Below are positions 9,322 through 17,440 of a stretch of DNA of 57,350 bases, in pieces. The stretch covers positions 1-57,350 of the forward strand of contig CAYXVG010000046.1 of assembly GCA_964468205.1 (NCBI GenBank). The letters run 5' to 3'. Position 1 is the stretch's first letter. The number at the start of each line of letters is the position of its first letter. Below the pieces are notes generated by a model that saw nothing but the letters and a program-made list of their open reading frames with translations, was not told where the DNA came from and searched no databases. The position numbers were made by a program, and so were the translations under genes. The DNA is from CAWELS01 sp964468205. Lineage in GTDB: Bacteria > Acidobacteriota > Terriglobia > Bryobacterales > Bryobacteraceae.

Positions 9322-10905
9322 CTAGTCAATCGGCTCCTTCTCGATGTCGGACTCGGCGATCCAGCCCGGTTGCGGCGCTTCTCCCCGCAGGAAGCGCTCA
9401 TAGAATCCCCGCCACATCTCAAACGCCACCGGATACTCGTCAAAAATATGGCCCTGTCCAAACACCCGCGGATCTCCTTGCTGCTTGAGTTCGGACATCA
9501 TGTGTTCGGCCAATGCGCTCTGCGTGGCGGCGGTTTCGGGCCGGCCGGCGAGATTTCTCAGACAGCCCGGATCGTCTTTCACGTTGTATAACTCCTCGGC
9601 CGGGCGTTTTCCGAAGGATAGCTGCCAGTATTGCGTCGCCGGCGCCATCGTGCGGGACTCCAGCACCTGGGTCTTCGTCGGGCTCGCGTCGCAGTTCGGA
9701 TAGCCGGTTTCCGGGTTGCCGGCCGGCCACCGATCCGGCTCGAAGTTGCGCAGATAAAGCATCCCGTTCTTTACGATGCCCCGAATCGGGTAGCCCTGGT
9801 CCCGCGGACGGCCGACGTCATGCCGTTCCTTGCCGATCAGCACATGATCCCGTTCGGGATTCACCTGCCCAGCTTTCTCGGAATCGAAGATATCTGTCAG
9901 GCTGCGGCCCGGCGACGGCTTCATTCCAGATTCTTCCCAGTCGACTCCCGCCGCTTCGAGGAAGGTGGGAGCGAAGTCGATGAAGCTGACGTAGTCATCC
10001 ACCACCCGCCCCGGATTCTTTATGCGGCTCTTCCACGTCATGGCCAGCGGCAAGTGGTTCGAAAGCTCATACTCCTGCCCTTTCACTCGCGGGAACGGCA
10101 TGCCATTGTCGGCCGTGACGACGATAAGAGTATTGTCGAGCTCCCCCCGTTTTTCTAGCTCCTCGATCATCCGGCCCAGGTGGCGATCGAAGTGCTCGAT
10201 CTCGAAGGCATAGTCGAGCATATCGGTGCGGATCACCTCGGTATCGGGCCAGAACTCGGGCACCTCATCAACGTCGGACAGCTTCTTTCCACCTTTGTTC
10301 ACGCCGGCTCCGTATTCGTAGGCGCGGTGCGGCTCGACGGAGCCGTACCAGAAACACCACGGCTTGTCTTTCGGTCTCGCATCGAGGAAATCCCGGAAGT
10401 TGGCGGCGTAATCCGTTTTCGCGATCGCTTGCGCCGGGGGCTCGGCCTGGCGCTTGTCGAAAGATATTCCGGTAAGTTGGCGCGGGTTGCCGTCCGCGTC
10501 GTTCGCCACCCCAGGAGCCCACCCCTTATGCGTCTTTCCGGCGAAGTAGCCGTGCTCGGCGAGGGCTTCCGGGAAGGTCTTGAACTCAAGCGGGAAGAAT
10601 GACTGGTGGTTAGCTGCCTCTTTCAACTGCCACGAGTTCCGGCCGGTGAGGATCGCTGCTCGCGACGGGGCGCACTTCGCATTGGGCGTGTAAGCATTGT
10701 TGAACAGGATTCCCTCGCGAGCCACCCGGTCGAACGCCGGAGTTTTCACCCAAGTCGTGCCGTAGGCGCTCATGTGCGGATACGAAGCGTCGTCGGCGAT
10801 GGCGAAAAGAATGTTCGGCCGTTTCGCGGGCTCGGCCGCCCGCTGCGGGGAGGCGGGCAAGAGGCCGAGAAACAGAATTGTCGCTGCTGTAATTCGTAAG
10901 CTCAT
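9322..10905 (-). CDS. Secreted sulfatase, heparan N-sulfatase-like
   Basis: A 527-residue type I (formylglycine) sulfatase. The ATG at 10905 is preferred because AAGGAG precedes it and a signal peptide (MSLRITAATILFLGLLPASP) follows. Metal ligands AIADDAS lie at residues 35-41. The motif CAPSRAAILTGR starts at Cys78, the residue oxidised to formylglycine. NTLIVVTADNGMPFP carries the distal Asp-Asn pair. The overall pattern resembles sulfoglucosamine sulfohydrolase relatives, but the substrate is inferred. Its ATG overlaps the stop of the upstream sulfatase gene by one base (TAATG), so the two are translationally coupled. Confidence 0.88.
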   Translation of the reverse strand: MSLRITAATILFLGLLPASPQRAAEPAKRPNILFAIADDASYPHMSAYGTTWVKTPAFDRVAREGILFNNAYTPNAKCAPSRAAILTGRNSWQLKEAANHQSFFPLEFKTFPEALAEHGYFAGKTHKGWAPGVANDADGNPRQLTGISFDKRQAEPPAQAIAKTDYAANFRDFLDARPKDKPWCFWYGSVEPHRAYEYGAGVNKGGKKLSDVDEVPEFWPDTEVIRTDMLDYAFEIEHFDRHLGRMIEELEKRGELDNTLIVVTADNGMPFPRVKGQEYELSNHLPLAMTWKSRIKNPGRVVDDYVSFIDFAPTFLEAAGVDWEESGMKPSPGRSLTDIFDSEKAGQVNPERDHVLIGKERHDVGRPRDQGYPIRGIVKNGMLYLRNFEPDRWPAGNPETGYPNCDASPTKTQVLESRTMAPATQYWQLSFGKRPAEELYNVKDDPGCLRNLAGRPETAATQSALAEHMMSELKQQGDPRVFGQGHIFDEYPVAFEMWRGFYERFLRGEAPQPGWIAESDIEKEPID

Positions 10906-12326
10906 TAAGTCTCCTTGGGACGGGCCGCGCGCCAACCGCCTTCCATCAGCTTCCTCATTTCCTCGAGGGTGGCGCGGTGCTCGGAAGCCGCGGCGACGTT
11001 CAAGTGTTCGCGCGAATCGCTCTCATGGTCATACAACTCCTCATGTCCGGGCTCTCCCCAGTGGGTATAGCGCCACCGCTCGGTTCTGAGCGAGGTGCGG
11101 CTGTTCCGGCCATAGGTGAATGCCGCCTTCTTCCACGGCGCATCCGGGTCGGTGAGAATCGGGCGCATACTGTCGCTGTCGAGGTCTTCCGGCACACCCA
11201 CCCCGGCCAGGTCCGCCAGCGTCGGATAGATATCGACCAGTTCAGTTACGCGCCGGCACGGTTTTCCGCGTTGGATGCCCGGACCAGCCATCAAAAAGGC
11301 CACGCGCGTGGCGCCCTCAAACAGAGTTTCCTTGCGCCACAGTCCGTGTTCACCCATGTGAAGTCCGTGGTCGCTCCACAGGCAAACCAGTGTGTTTCCG
11401 GAGCGCCCGGACTCTTCCAGGCCGGCCATCAGGACGCCAACGCACCAATCCACGTACGAGATGGTGGCGTAGTGCGCCGCTATGACGCCGCGTTTCTCGT
11501 CATCGGTGAGCCAGCCTTCGTCGACGGTATTGAAGACGCCGAACTTCCCCGGGACGTCGTCAAGATCGCCTTGATCGCGGGGAAGCACGATGTCCTCTGG
11601 CCGGTACATGTTGATGAAGCGGTCCGGCGCGATTTGCGGATAGTGAGGCGCGTGGAAGCCGACGGTAAAGAAGAGCGGCTTGCCGGACTGCTCCTTCAGA
11701 AACTCGGCGGCGCGCCGCGCGATGCGCCCGTCGCGGTCTTCTTCCGGCTCCAGCCCGTTACCGCCCCACCGCAGGCTGCGCGCATTGTAGTCATCGGCTT
11801 TAAGGACTGCAGGCCGGGGCCGGCTCGGGGCGTGAGGTTCAATGCGCGGCTTCTCGCCGCGGGCGTCCAGCGTCCCATCCCACATGGCCTGCTCGCGGGC
11901 CTCGCCCTCGGCGAAGCTCTTCGCGAACAAGCGGGGCGCGTGGGTGATCTTGCCTAGCCGCACCGTTTCGTAGCCGTTGTCCTGAAAGTGCTCGGCCATG
12001 GTGCGCCTGCCGCTGGGAATTTGCACCCGCCAGTCCACGGAGTTGGTGAAGCAATCGAGCGTCGGCGGCCGCAACCCGGTCATTACCGCGGCCCGCGAGG
12101 GATTGCACACGGGAGCCGTGCAGTAGGCATGGTGAAACCGGACCCCGCGGTCGGCCAGCGCGTCGATATTAGGTGTCCGTACGATCGGGTGCCCGTAACA
12201 GCCCATCAGAGGCGAACAATCCTCGATGGAAATGATGAGGATGTCAGGGCGGCTGCCGCTGGCTCTTAGAACCCACGGAGCGGCGGCGCCGCCGGCCATC
12301 GCGTTCAGGAAACTGCGTCGTTTCAT
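10905..12326 (-). CDS. Tat-exported sulfatase, iduronate-2-sulfatase-like
   Basis: A 473-residue formylglycine sulfatase. The start begins a twin-arginine-type leader (MKRRSFLNAMAGGAAAPWVL). The catalytic motif CNPSRAAVMTGLRPPT starts at Cys74, and the following TLDCFTN context resembles iduronate-2-sulfatases. The usual metal pair DD is ED here (ISIEDCSP, residues 33-39), as in some members of that group. LVCLWSDHGLHMGEHGLWRKET carries the distal Asp-His ligands. It is the upstream member of a two-sulfatase operon, its stop overlapping the start of the next gene, which suggests stepwise desulfation of one glycan. The BNR-type gene upstream on the same strand ends 20 bases before its start. 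Confidence 0.88.
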   Translation of the reverse strand: MKRRSFLNAMAGGAAAPWVLRASGSRPDILIISIEDCSPLMGCYGHPIVRTPNIDALADRGVRFHHAYCTAPVCNPSRAAVMTGLRPPTLDCFTNSVDWRVQIPSGRRTMAEHFQDNGYETVRLGKITHAPRLFAKSFAEGEAREQAMWDGTLDARGEKPRIEPHAPSRPRPAVLKADDYNARSLRWGGNGLEPEEDRDGRIARRAAEFLKEQSGKPLFFTVGFHAPHYPQIAPDRFINMYRPEDIVLPRDQGDLDDVPGKFGVFNTVDEGWLTDDEKRGVIAAHYATISYVDWCVGVLMAGLEESGRSGNTLVCLWSDHGLHMGEHGLWRKETLFEGATRVAFLMAGPGIQRGKPCRRVTELVDIYPTLADLAGVGVPEDLDSDSMRPILTDPDAPWKKAAFTYGRNSRTSLRTERWRYTHWGEPGHEELYDHESDSREHLNVAAASEHRATLEEMRKLMEGGWRAARPKET

Positions 12327-12345
12327 TGTGTACTCTTTCTGCCGG

Positions 12346-13812
12346 TTACTTTCCTTCGTGCAGCCGCTCTGGCTCCGCCTCGTCTCCGGTCATCTCATAA
12401 GGGAGGCGCCATATGCGTCGGCCGGTCGAATCCGCGAAGTAGAGCCGCGACGGGCTGAGACGGGTGGGGTCGCCGTCGGCCCAGAAAACATAGAACGGAT
12501 CTTTCGCCTGCAGCGGGCGGCGGGCGTAGTTGTGGTTTTGCGGGCTGTTATTCGTGACCTGCAATACCTTCGCCCAACCGGCTCCCTTGTTGCGGCTTTC
12601 CCAGATCGCGATCTCCCCGCCGCCGTGGTAGGGCTGAGGGCCGGTCTCCGTGGGACCAATTACCCGCCAGCGGTCATCGAGGATGTGGAGGCTGCCCATG
12701 TCATAGTTATGATCGGAACGGCAGATGGCGGCCGTGTGCCACGACTTCCCATCCCAGCGCAGCACCCGCCAGGTGCGGGGATCGTTCGGCGGGCCCGGTT
12801 CGTGGCCCCGGCTCGTGACGTAGAGAAAGACAGGGTGGCCATTCCGATCGAAGTCCATGTCCTTGAGATACACGTTCAGGTTCTGGCTCGCGTAGTCGAT
12901 CACCCGCGCCGGCTCGAGCCCGGTCAAGGGAACGCTGACCGGTCTGCCGTCAACGGTGGTCCATGTCTCGCCCATGTCGTCTGTTTGCAGGTAGTAGACA
13001 TCCGTGCGGCGATCCACATTGCCGTCCGGGTGGCGGTTGAAGAACGTGCCCACGCGCTGGCCCCAGACGGCGCTCGTCTGATAATGCCCGCCTTTGTCAA
13101 AACCCGGTTCGCGGATTCCGGCGAGCTTCCTGTCCGCTGTCCATTCTCGCCCGTCCCGGCTGCGTTCGAAGTAGAGCTCTCTCACGCCGGTGTACTTGGT
13201 GAAGAGGTTCAGAAAGCCTCGGCCCGGGATGTACTTCGGCTGGGGATAGGTCATCTCCTCCTCGGAAACTTGCTCGAAGGCGTCGATCGAATACGGCGTC
13301 AGGCTGCGGTATTTGAATCCCGGGCGGCTTCGCGCGCGCCCACTCACGAAAACCCAAATGTAGCCATCCTCGTCAATGGCCAGGCTCGGGTTGTCGTGCG
13401 GATCATCGACCCCTTCCTTGTCGTGGACGATCACGGGCCGCGGTACCCGGTGAGTCTGGTGGTCGTAGTAGGAGATCATGCAGAGGAGGTAACGGTCCGT
13501 GGGTCCCGTGGTTCCACCGTAGACGAAGAACGTCTTGTCGGCTTCGGCGCTGTAGATGGCGAGGGGGTTGTGCTTCGCCGTGTAAGTCCCAAGCCCGCCG
13601 GAGTACTTGTCTCCGTGGGGAAACACGGGCTCGCGGCTGCGCGGCCCGTAAGGCTCGCCGCCTTCGCCCTTTCCGTAGTACTGGCCGAGAGTAAACCAGA
13701 TTCCCTTGTACCCGCTCGCGCGTTTGGTTTCGGGCTGCGCGGGAATCGCCAGCGCCGCCAGTCCGAGGACAACGGCCGCCAGATTTCTGATTGAACAGTT
13801 CGATAAACGCAT
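12346..13812 (-). CDS. BNR_4-family secreted protein (possible polysaccharide lyase-like propeller)
   Basis: A 488-residue protein with a hydrophobic signal (LAAVVLGLAALAIPAQP). The body matches the BNR_4 family: an early GYKGIWFTLGQ segment, then KYSGGLGTYTAKHNPLAIYS and blade-like repeats with Asp-rich turns (SLAIDEDGYIWVFVSGRAR, KDMDFDRNGHPVFLYVTSRG). BNR_4 propellers include ulvan-lyase-related proteins and many uncharacterised glycan-active ones, so a lyase or glycan-binding role is inferred rather than seen. It lies upstream of, and in the same direction as, the two sulfatase genes with only 19 bases between them, so a three-gene glycan operon is likely. A long antisense frame over this gene lacks family features. 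Confidence 0.8.
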   Translation of the reverse strand: MRLSNCSIRNLAAVVLGLAALAIPAQPETKRASGYKGIWFTLGQYYGKGEGGEPYGPRSREPVFPHGDKYSGGLGTYTAKHNPLAIYSAEADKTFFVYGGTTGPTDRYLLCMISYYDHQTHRVPRPVIVHDKEGVDDPHDNPSLAIDEDGYIWVFVSGRARSRPGFKYRSLTPYSIDAFEQVSEEEMTYPQPKYIPGRGFLNLFTKYTGVRELYFERSRDGREWTADRKLAGIREPGFDKGGHYQTSAVWGQRVGTFFNRHPDGNVDRRTDVYYLQTDDMGETWTTVDGRPVSVPLTGLEPARVIDYASQNLNVYLKDMDFDRNGHPVFLYVTSRGHEPGPPNDPRTWRVLRWDGKSWHTAAICRSDHNYDMGSLHILDDRWRVIGPTETGPQPYHGGGEIAIWESRNKGAGWAKVLQVTNNSPQNHNYARRPLQAKDPFYVFWADGDPTRLSPSRLYFADSTGRRIWRLPYEMTGDEAEPERLHEGK

Positions 13813-13906
13813 CGTGGCGATACCAAGATATCAATCCCGGAGGGTTTCGCTCTGCCCCGCCGCTGGAATAGAATGGCAAGCCAGGCAGGACGAGGAGTTA
13901 CAAACC

Positions 13907-15061
13907 ATGAGTTCCTTCGTTAAGCGTTTCGGAGTAGGGTTTTCGGCGCCCCCGGCCGAAAACCCGGAAGTCGAGATTACAGCCATCTCCGCCACTCCGG
14001 TCAGAGAGCCGGAGAGCAAGCGTTCCTACGTAGTGGTGACGCTCGAGACCTCGGCCGGTTTAACCGGTGTGAGCGAGGCCCCGGCCCGGCCGGACCCCGT
14101 CTCCGCCGCCCGGCAGTTCGAAAAACTGAAGCCGGTGCTGTTGGGCCGCGACGCCCGCTCGTACATTCCCATCGATCTCGAGATCCAAAGATCCGCGCCA
14201 GTAGCAGACGTCAGCGCGGCACGCGGCGCGGTAAACATCGCCCTGCTCGATGTCCTCGGGAAGCTGGCCGAAGCCCCGCTCTACGAAGCGCTCGGCGGAC
14301 CCACCCGCGACAAGATCCGAGCCCTGGCGGTCGTCGCCGGACTGACCAACGAAGCTGTGGTGCACGAGGCGCGCGTTGCGCATGCCGCTGGCTATCGGGC
14401 ATTCGCTGTTCCCCTACCGGAACAACAGGGTCTTGCCCGCGGCAGCCAGTACTTCAAGGATGTCCGCGGGCGGCTCGACGATCTGCGCGCCGCGTTGGGC
14501 GGGGACTCCGATTTTGTCCTCGATTGCGGCGGCGCCATCACCCCGGCGGTCGGCCTCTCCATTGCAGCCGAATGCGAGGACGTCCACCTGTTGTGGCTGG
14601 AGGAACCCGGCGGTGACCTCTCGGCCGAGGCCCTCAGCGCCATCGCGAACAACAGCGTGGTTCCTGTCGGCTACGGACGCAACATCGCGCATGATGCGAA
14701 GTTCCAGGACCTGCTGCGTCTGGACGGCATCGATGTGCTGCGTCCGGACATTGTGACCCGCGGCGTGACCGGCGTGAAGAAAGCGGCGGCCATGGCCGAG
14801 ACCTACTACATCGCAATCGCTCCCTACCATCGCGGCGGTCCCATCGGGACGGCCGCCGCGCTTCACGCAGCGGCTGCGTTGCCGAACTTCTTCATCCAGG
14901 AAGTTCCATTCGGCTCTAAGGCCGACCGTGACATGCGAGCCGGACTATCCGGAGTTCGCATCGAGGAGCCGGTAAACGGATTCTTCCTGCTGCCGCCGGG
15001 ACCCGGCCTGGGCGTCAAGATCGACAAGGATGCGCTTGAAGAATACCGGGTGCGAGGTTAA
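13907..15061 (+). CDS. Enolase-superfamily (mandelate racemase-like) protein lacking catalytic residues
   Basis: A 384-residue protein with the mandelate racemase/muconate lactonising architecture. The ATG at 13907 follows GAGGAG at 13892; longer in-frame starts lack a ribosome site. Asp206 (FVLDCGG) and Glu232-233 (WLEEPGG) fit the first two metal ligands. The third ligand Glu, in VPIATGER of the downstream paralogue, is Arg258 here (VPVGYGRN). The Lys on the second barrel strand is replaced (RAFAVPLP), and the catalytic His before GPIG aligns with Tyr307. There is no Tat signal, unlike the next gene. Its stop overlaps that gene's ribosome site. It is likely a pseudoenzyme partner or regulator, or an enzyme with altered chemistry. 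Confidence 0.8.
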   Translation: MSSFVKRFGVGFSAPPAENPEVEITAISATPVREPESKRSYVVVTLETSAGLTGVSEAPARPDPVSAARQFEKLKPVLLGRDARSYIPIDLEIQRSAPVADVSAARGAVNIALLDVLGKLAEAPLYEALGGPTRDKIRALAVVAGLTNEAVVHEARVAHAAGYRAFAVPLPEQQGLARGSQYFKDVRGRLDDLRAALGGDSDFVLDCGGAITPAVGLSIAAECEDVHLLWLEEPGGDLSAEALSAIANNSVVPVGYGRNIAHDAKFQDLLRLDGIDVLRPDIVTRGVTGVKKAAAMAETYYIAIAPYHRGGPIGTAAALHAAAALPNFFIQEVPFGSKADRDMRAGLSGVRIEEPVNGFFLLPPGPGLGVKIDKDALEEYRVRG

Positions 15062-15074
15062 AGGAGGCCAGGCG

Positions 15075-16418
15075 ATGAATCGACGACAATTTTTCGGAGC
15101 GGGTTTGATGGCCGGAGGCGCCGGATTTACGGCCTCCCCCGGCATCGGGCGTGGAGATCTCCTCTCGGGCGGATGCAATTGCGCCCCCGCACTGGCGGCC
15201 CCGCCGCTGCCGCCGGCCGCCGGCCGGCTCAAGGTCACCGGTATGAAGGCGATCGGCGTCACCGTCGACAAGCAGTCCGACCGGCCCTATGTCTTCGTGA
15301 AACTCGAAACCGACGGCGGCCTGGTCGGATGGGGCGAGGCGACGCTCGAAGGCAAGGCCGGCGGCGTAATCGCCACGGTGGATGACCTCAAACCCTTCAT
15401 CCTCGGCATGGACCCGATGCGAGTGGAACACCACTGGCAGGCGATGTACATCCACGCCTTCTACCGCGCCGGCCCGGTGCTCGGTTCCGCGATCGCCGGA
15501 ATCGATCAGGCGCTGTGGGACATTCGCGGCAAGGCGCTCGGGCAGCCCGTATACCGCCTACTTGGCGGCCCCATCGAGCCCCGGGGAATCCGCGGCTACT
15601 ATCACCTTAGAGCGGGAGGCCGCCTTGGCCGGGGGGCCTCGCTCCGCGACGTCGTCGCCGCCAACCGCGAAGAGGCGGAGAAACACGGCATCACGGCGTT
15701 CAAAACGGGAATACCCGGCGTGTACGAATGGCTGGCGCCGAATCAGCGTATACGGGACGCGGTGGAGCGGCTGCAGACCATCCGTGAAGGCATGGGCGAC
15801 CAGATTGATATCGGCGTCGATTTCCACGCCAAGCCCGGCCCTACAGTCGCCACCATTATCTGCAGGGAGGTGGAGCCGCTGAACCTGATGTTCATCGAGG
15901 AGCCGTGCCCGCCCGAGAACGTAAAGGCCATGGCTCGTATTGCCCGGCGTACCACGGTGCCAATCGCCACCGGCGAACGACTGGTGGCCTCCTACTCCTG
16001 CCGCGAGCTGATCGAGCAGAAGATCGCCGACATCATTCAAGTCGACATCAATCACGTGGGAGGCGTCAGCGCCCTGTGGAAAGTGGGTGCGATGGCCGAG
16101 GCCTCCGGCATCATGATGGCGCCGCATTCCTGCGAGGGACCCATCGGCGCAATCGCCACACTGCACGTTGACGCTGCGATGCCCAACTTCCTCATCCAGG
16201 AGATTTGCAGCGGAACCGAGCCCGGCGAGAAAGAAAGGATATGGGAGGAGTGGCTGGGCTTTCCGGCCATGCGCATGGTCAACGGCTTTTTTCCGCTCCC
16301 CGAAAAGCCCGGTCTGGGATTCGAATTGACTGAGCAGGCGCTGGCCAAGTATCCGTTTGCTGGTACAGTTCCGTTCACGCGTCTCTACCACGAGGACGGA
16401 TCGATAGCTTCGCCATAG
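15075..16418 (+). CDS. Tat-exported galactonate dehydratase-like enolase-superfamily enzyme
   Basis: A 447-residue protein. The ATG at 15075 has AAGGAGG at 15061-15067 and starts a twin-arginine leader (MNRRQFFGAGLMAGGAGF). All active-site positions of the D-galactonate dehydratase group are present: Lys210, Asp249 and His251 (VDFHAK), Glu275-276 (FIEEP), Glu301 (ATGER) and His351 (APHSCEGPIG). The predicted reaction is Mg-dependent dehydration of a sugar acid to a 2-keto-3-deoxy acid. The exact sugar acid is unknown. Location in the periplasm is inferred from the leader, which is unusual for this family. It is coupled to the degenerate paralogue upstream, with 13 bases between them. Confidence 0.87.
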   Translation: MNRRQFFGAGLMAGGAGFTASPGIGRGDLLSGGCNCAPALAAPPLPPAAGRLKVTGMKAIGVTVDKQSDRPYVFVKLETDGGLVGWGEATLEGKAGGVIATVDDLKPFILGMDPMRVEHHWQAMYIHAFYRAGPVLGSAIAGIDQALWDIRGKALGQPVYRLLGGPIEPRGIRGYYHLRAGGRLGRGASLRDVVAANREEAEKHGITAFKTGIPGVYEWLAPNQRIRDAVERLQTIREGMGDQIDIGVDFHAKPGPTVATIICREVEPLNLMFIEEPCPPENVKAMARIARRTTVPIATGERLVASYSCRELIEQKIADIIQVDINHVGGVSALWKVGAMAEASGIMMAPHSCEGPIGAIATLHVDAAMPNFLIQEICSGTEPGEKERIWEEWLGFPAMRMVNGFFPLPEKPGLGFELTEQALAKYPFAGTVPFTRLYHEDGSIASP

Positions 16419-16438
16419 AAACTGCCGATGCCTGGCGC

Positions 16439-17383
16439 TCAGTGCAACGGGCAGGGCTGGACCTCAACGGTCACGTGAACGAGCCCGGGCGCTCGCGGGA
16501 TCCGGCTCTTGTAGTATTCCGGCGGCTTGGGATCGCAGGCGACCACCGAGACAATCGCCGCGTACTGACCCGGCCCGATCGCCCAGGTATGCAGGTCCGC
16601 GATCCTCTGCTCGGAGTTGTCAATGCCCTCGCGAATCGCCGACTCCAGGACGGCCGGCCCACGTTGGTCCAGAAGCACGCTGGCGCTCGCGCGCAGGAGG
16701 CCGATAGACCAGTGCGTGATCAGCCCGGCCCCCACCACGCCCATCAAGGGGTCGAGCCAGTTCCAGCCCAGATATTTCCCGCACAGGAGTGCGCCAATGG
16801 CCAGCACGGAAGTGAGGGCGTCGGCCAGCACATGCAGATAGGCCGACCGGAGATTGTGATCGTGGTGATGGCAGTCACCGCCGTGATCTTCGCAATCGTG
16901 CCCGTGGTCGTGATGGTGTCCACCTAGGACCACGACGCTGAAGGCGTTCACGGCTAGGCCGATCACCGCCACAAGAATCGCTTGGTTGAAGGAAATCTCC
17001 ACCGGGTTGAAGAATCGCCCAACACTCTCCCCAGCCATTAGGACAGCAAAAACTCCGAGCAACACAGCTCCGCTGAAACCGCCGAGTGAGTTCACCTTGC
17101 CCGTGCCGAAACTGAATCGCTCATCCCGGGCGTGCCGGCGAGCGTAGACGTACGCAAAGACCGAGATGCCCAGCGCCAGGGCGTGCGAGCCCATATGCAG
17201 GCCGTCTGCCAATAGCGCCATCGAACCATACACCAGTCCCGCCATGATCTCGACGATCATGGTGGCGAACGTAATGGCCACTACCACCAACGTCCGCCGT
17301 TCCCCCATCCGGATCCGTTCCTGTCCGAAGGTGTGTTCGTGCTGAAATTCCTGAACGGAATCTAAGTGCGTTGTATCTGGCAA
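16439..17383 (-). CDS. dmeF: Cation diffusion facilitator, DmeF-like Co/Ni efflux
   Basis: A 314-residue inner-membrane transporter of the CDF family. The start motif HEHTF, helix 2 with the metal site LLADGLHMGSH (Asp60, His63), and helix 5 with YLHVLADAL (His184, Asp188) are visible. A cytoplasmic loop between helices 4 and 5 carries a cluster of His, Asp and Cys (HHHDHGHDCEDHGGDCHHHD, about 156-175). This layout and the N-terminal region resemble DmeF proteins that export cobalt and nickel. By family it exchanges the metal for protons. It stands alone and is convergent with the dehydratase gene. Other CDF subfamilies exporting Zn are possible. Confidence 0.85.
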   Translation of the reverse strand: MPDTTHLDSVQEFQHEHTFGQERIRMGERRTLVVVAITFATMIVEIMAGLVYGSMALLADGLHMGSHALALGISVFAYVYARRHARDERFSFGTGKVNSLGGFSGAVLLGVFAVLMAGESVGRFFNPVEISFNQAILVAVIGLAVNAFSVVVLGGHHHDHGHDCEDHGGDCHHHDHNLRSAYLHVLADALTSVLAIGALLCGKYLGWNWLDPLMGVVGAGLITHWSIGLLRASASVLLDQRGPAVLESAIREGIDNSEQRIADLHTWAIGPGQYAAIVSVVACDPKPPEYYKSRIPRAPGLVHVTVEVQPCPLH

Positions 17384-17440
17384 GCTGCCGCCTCTTTTAT
17401 TTTGATTCTAGCCGGGTGCGGAGCAGGGCGCGAAACGCGT

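Noticed and set aside
12226..13794. A 522-codon frame on the plus strand
   Set aside because: It is antisense to the BNR_4 protein, which carries a signal peptide and clear repeats.
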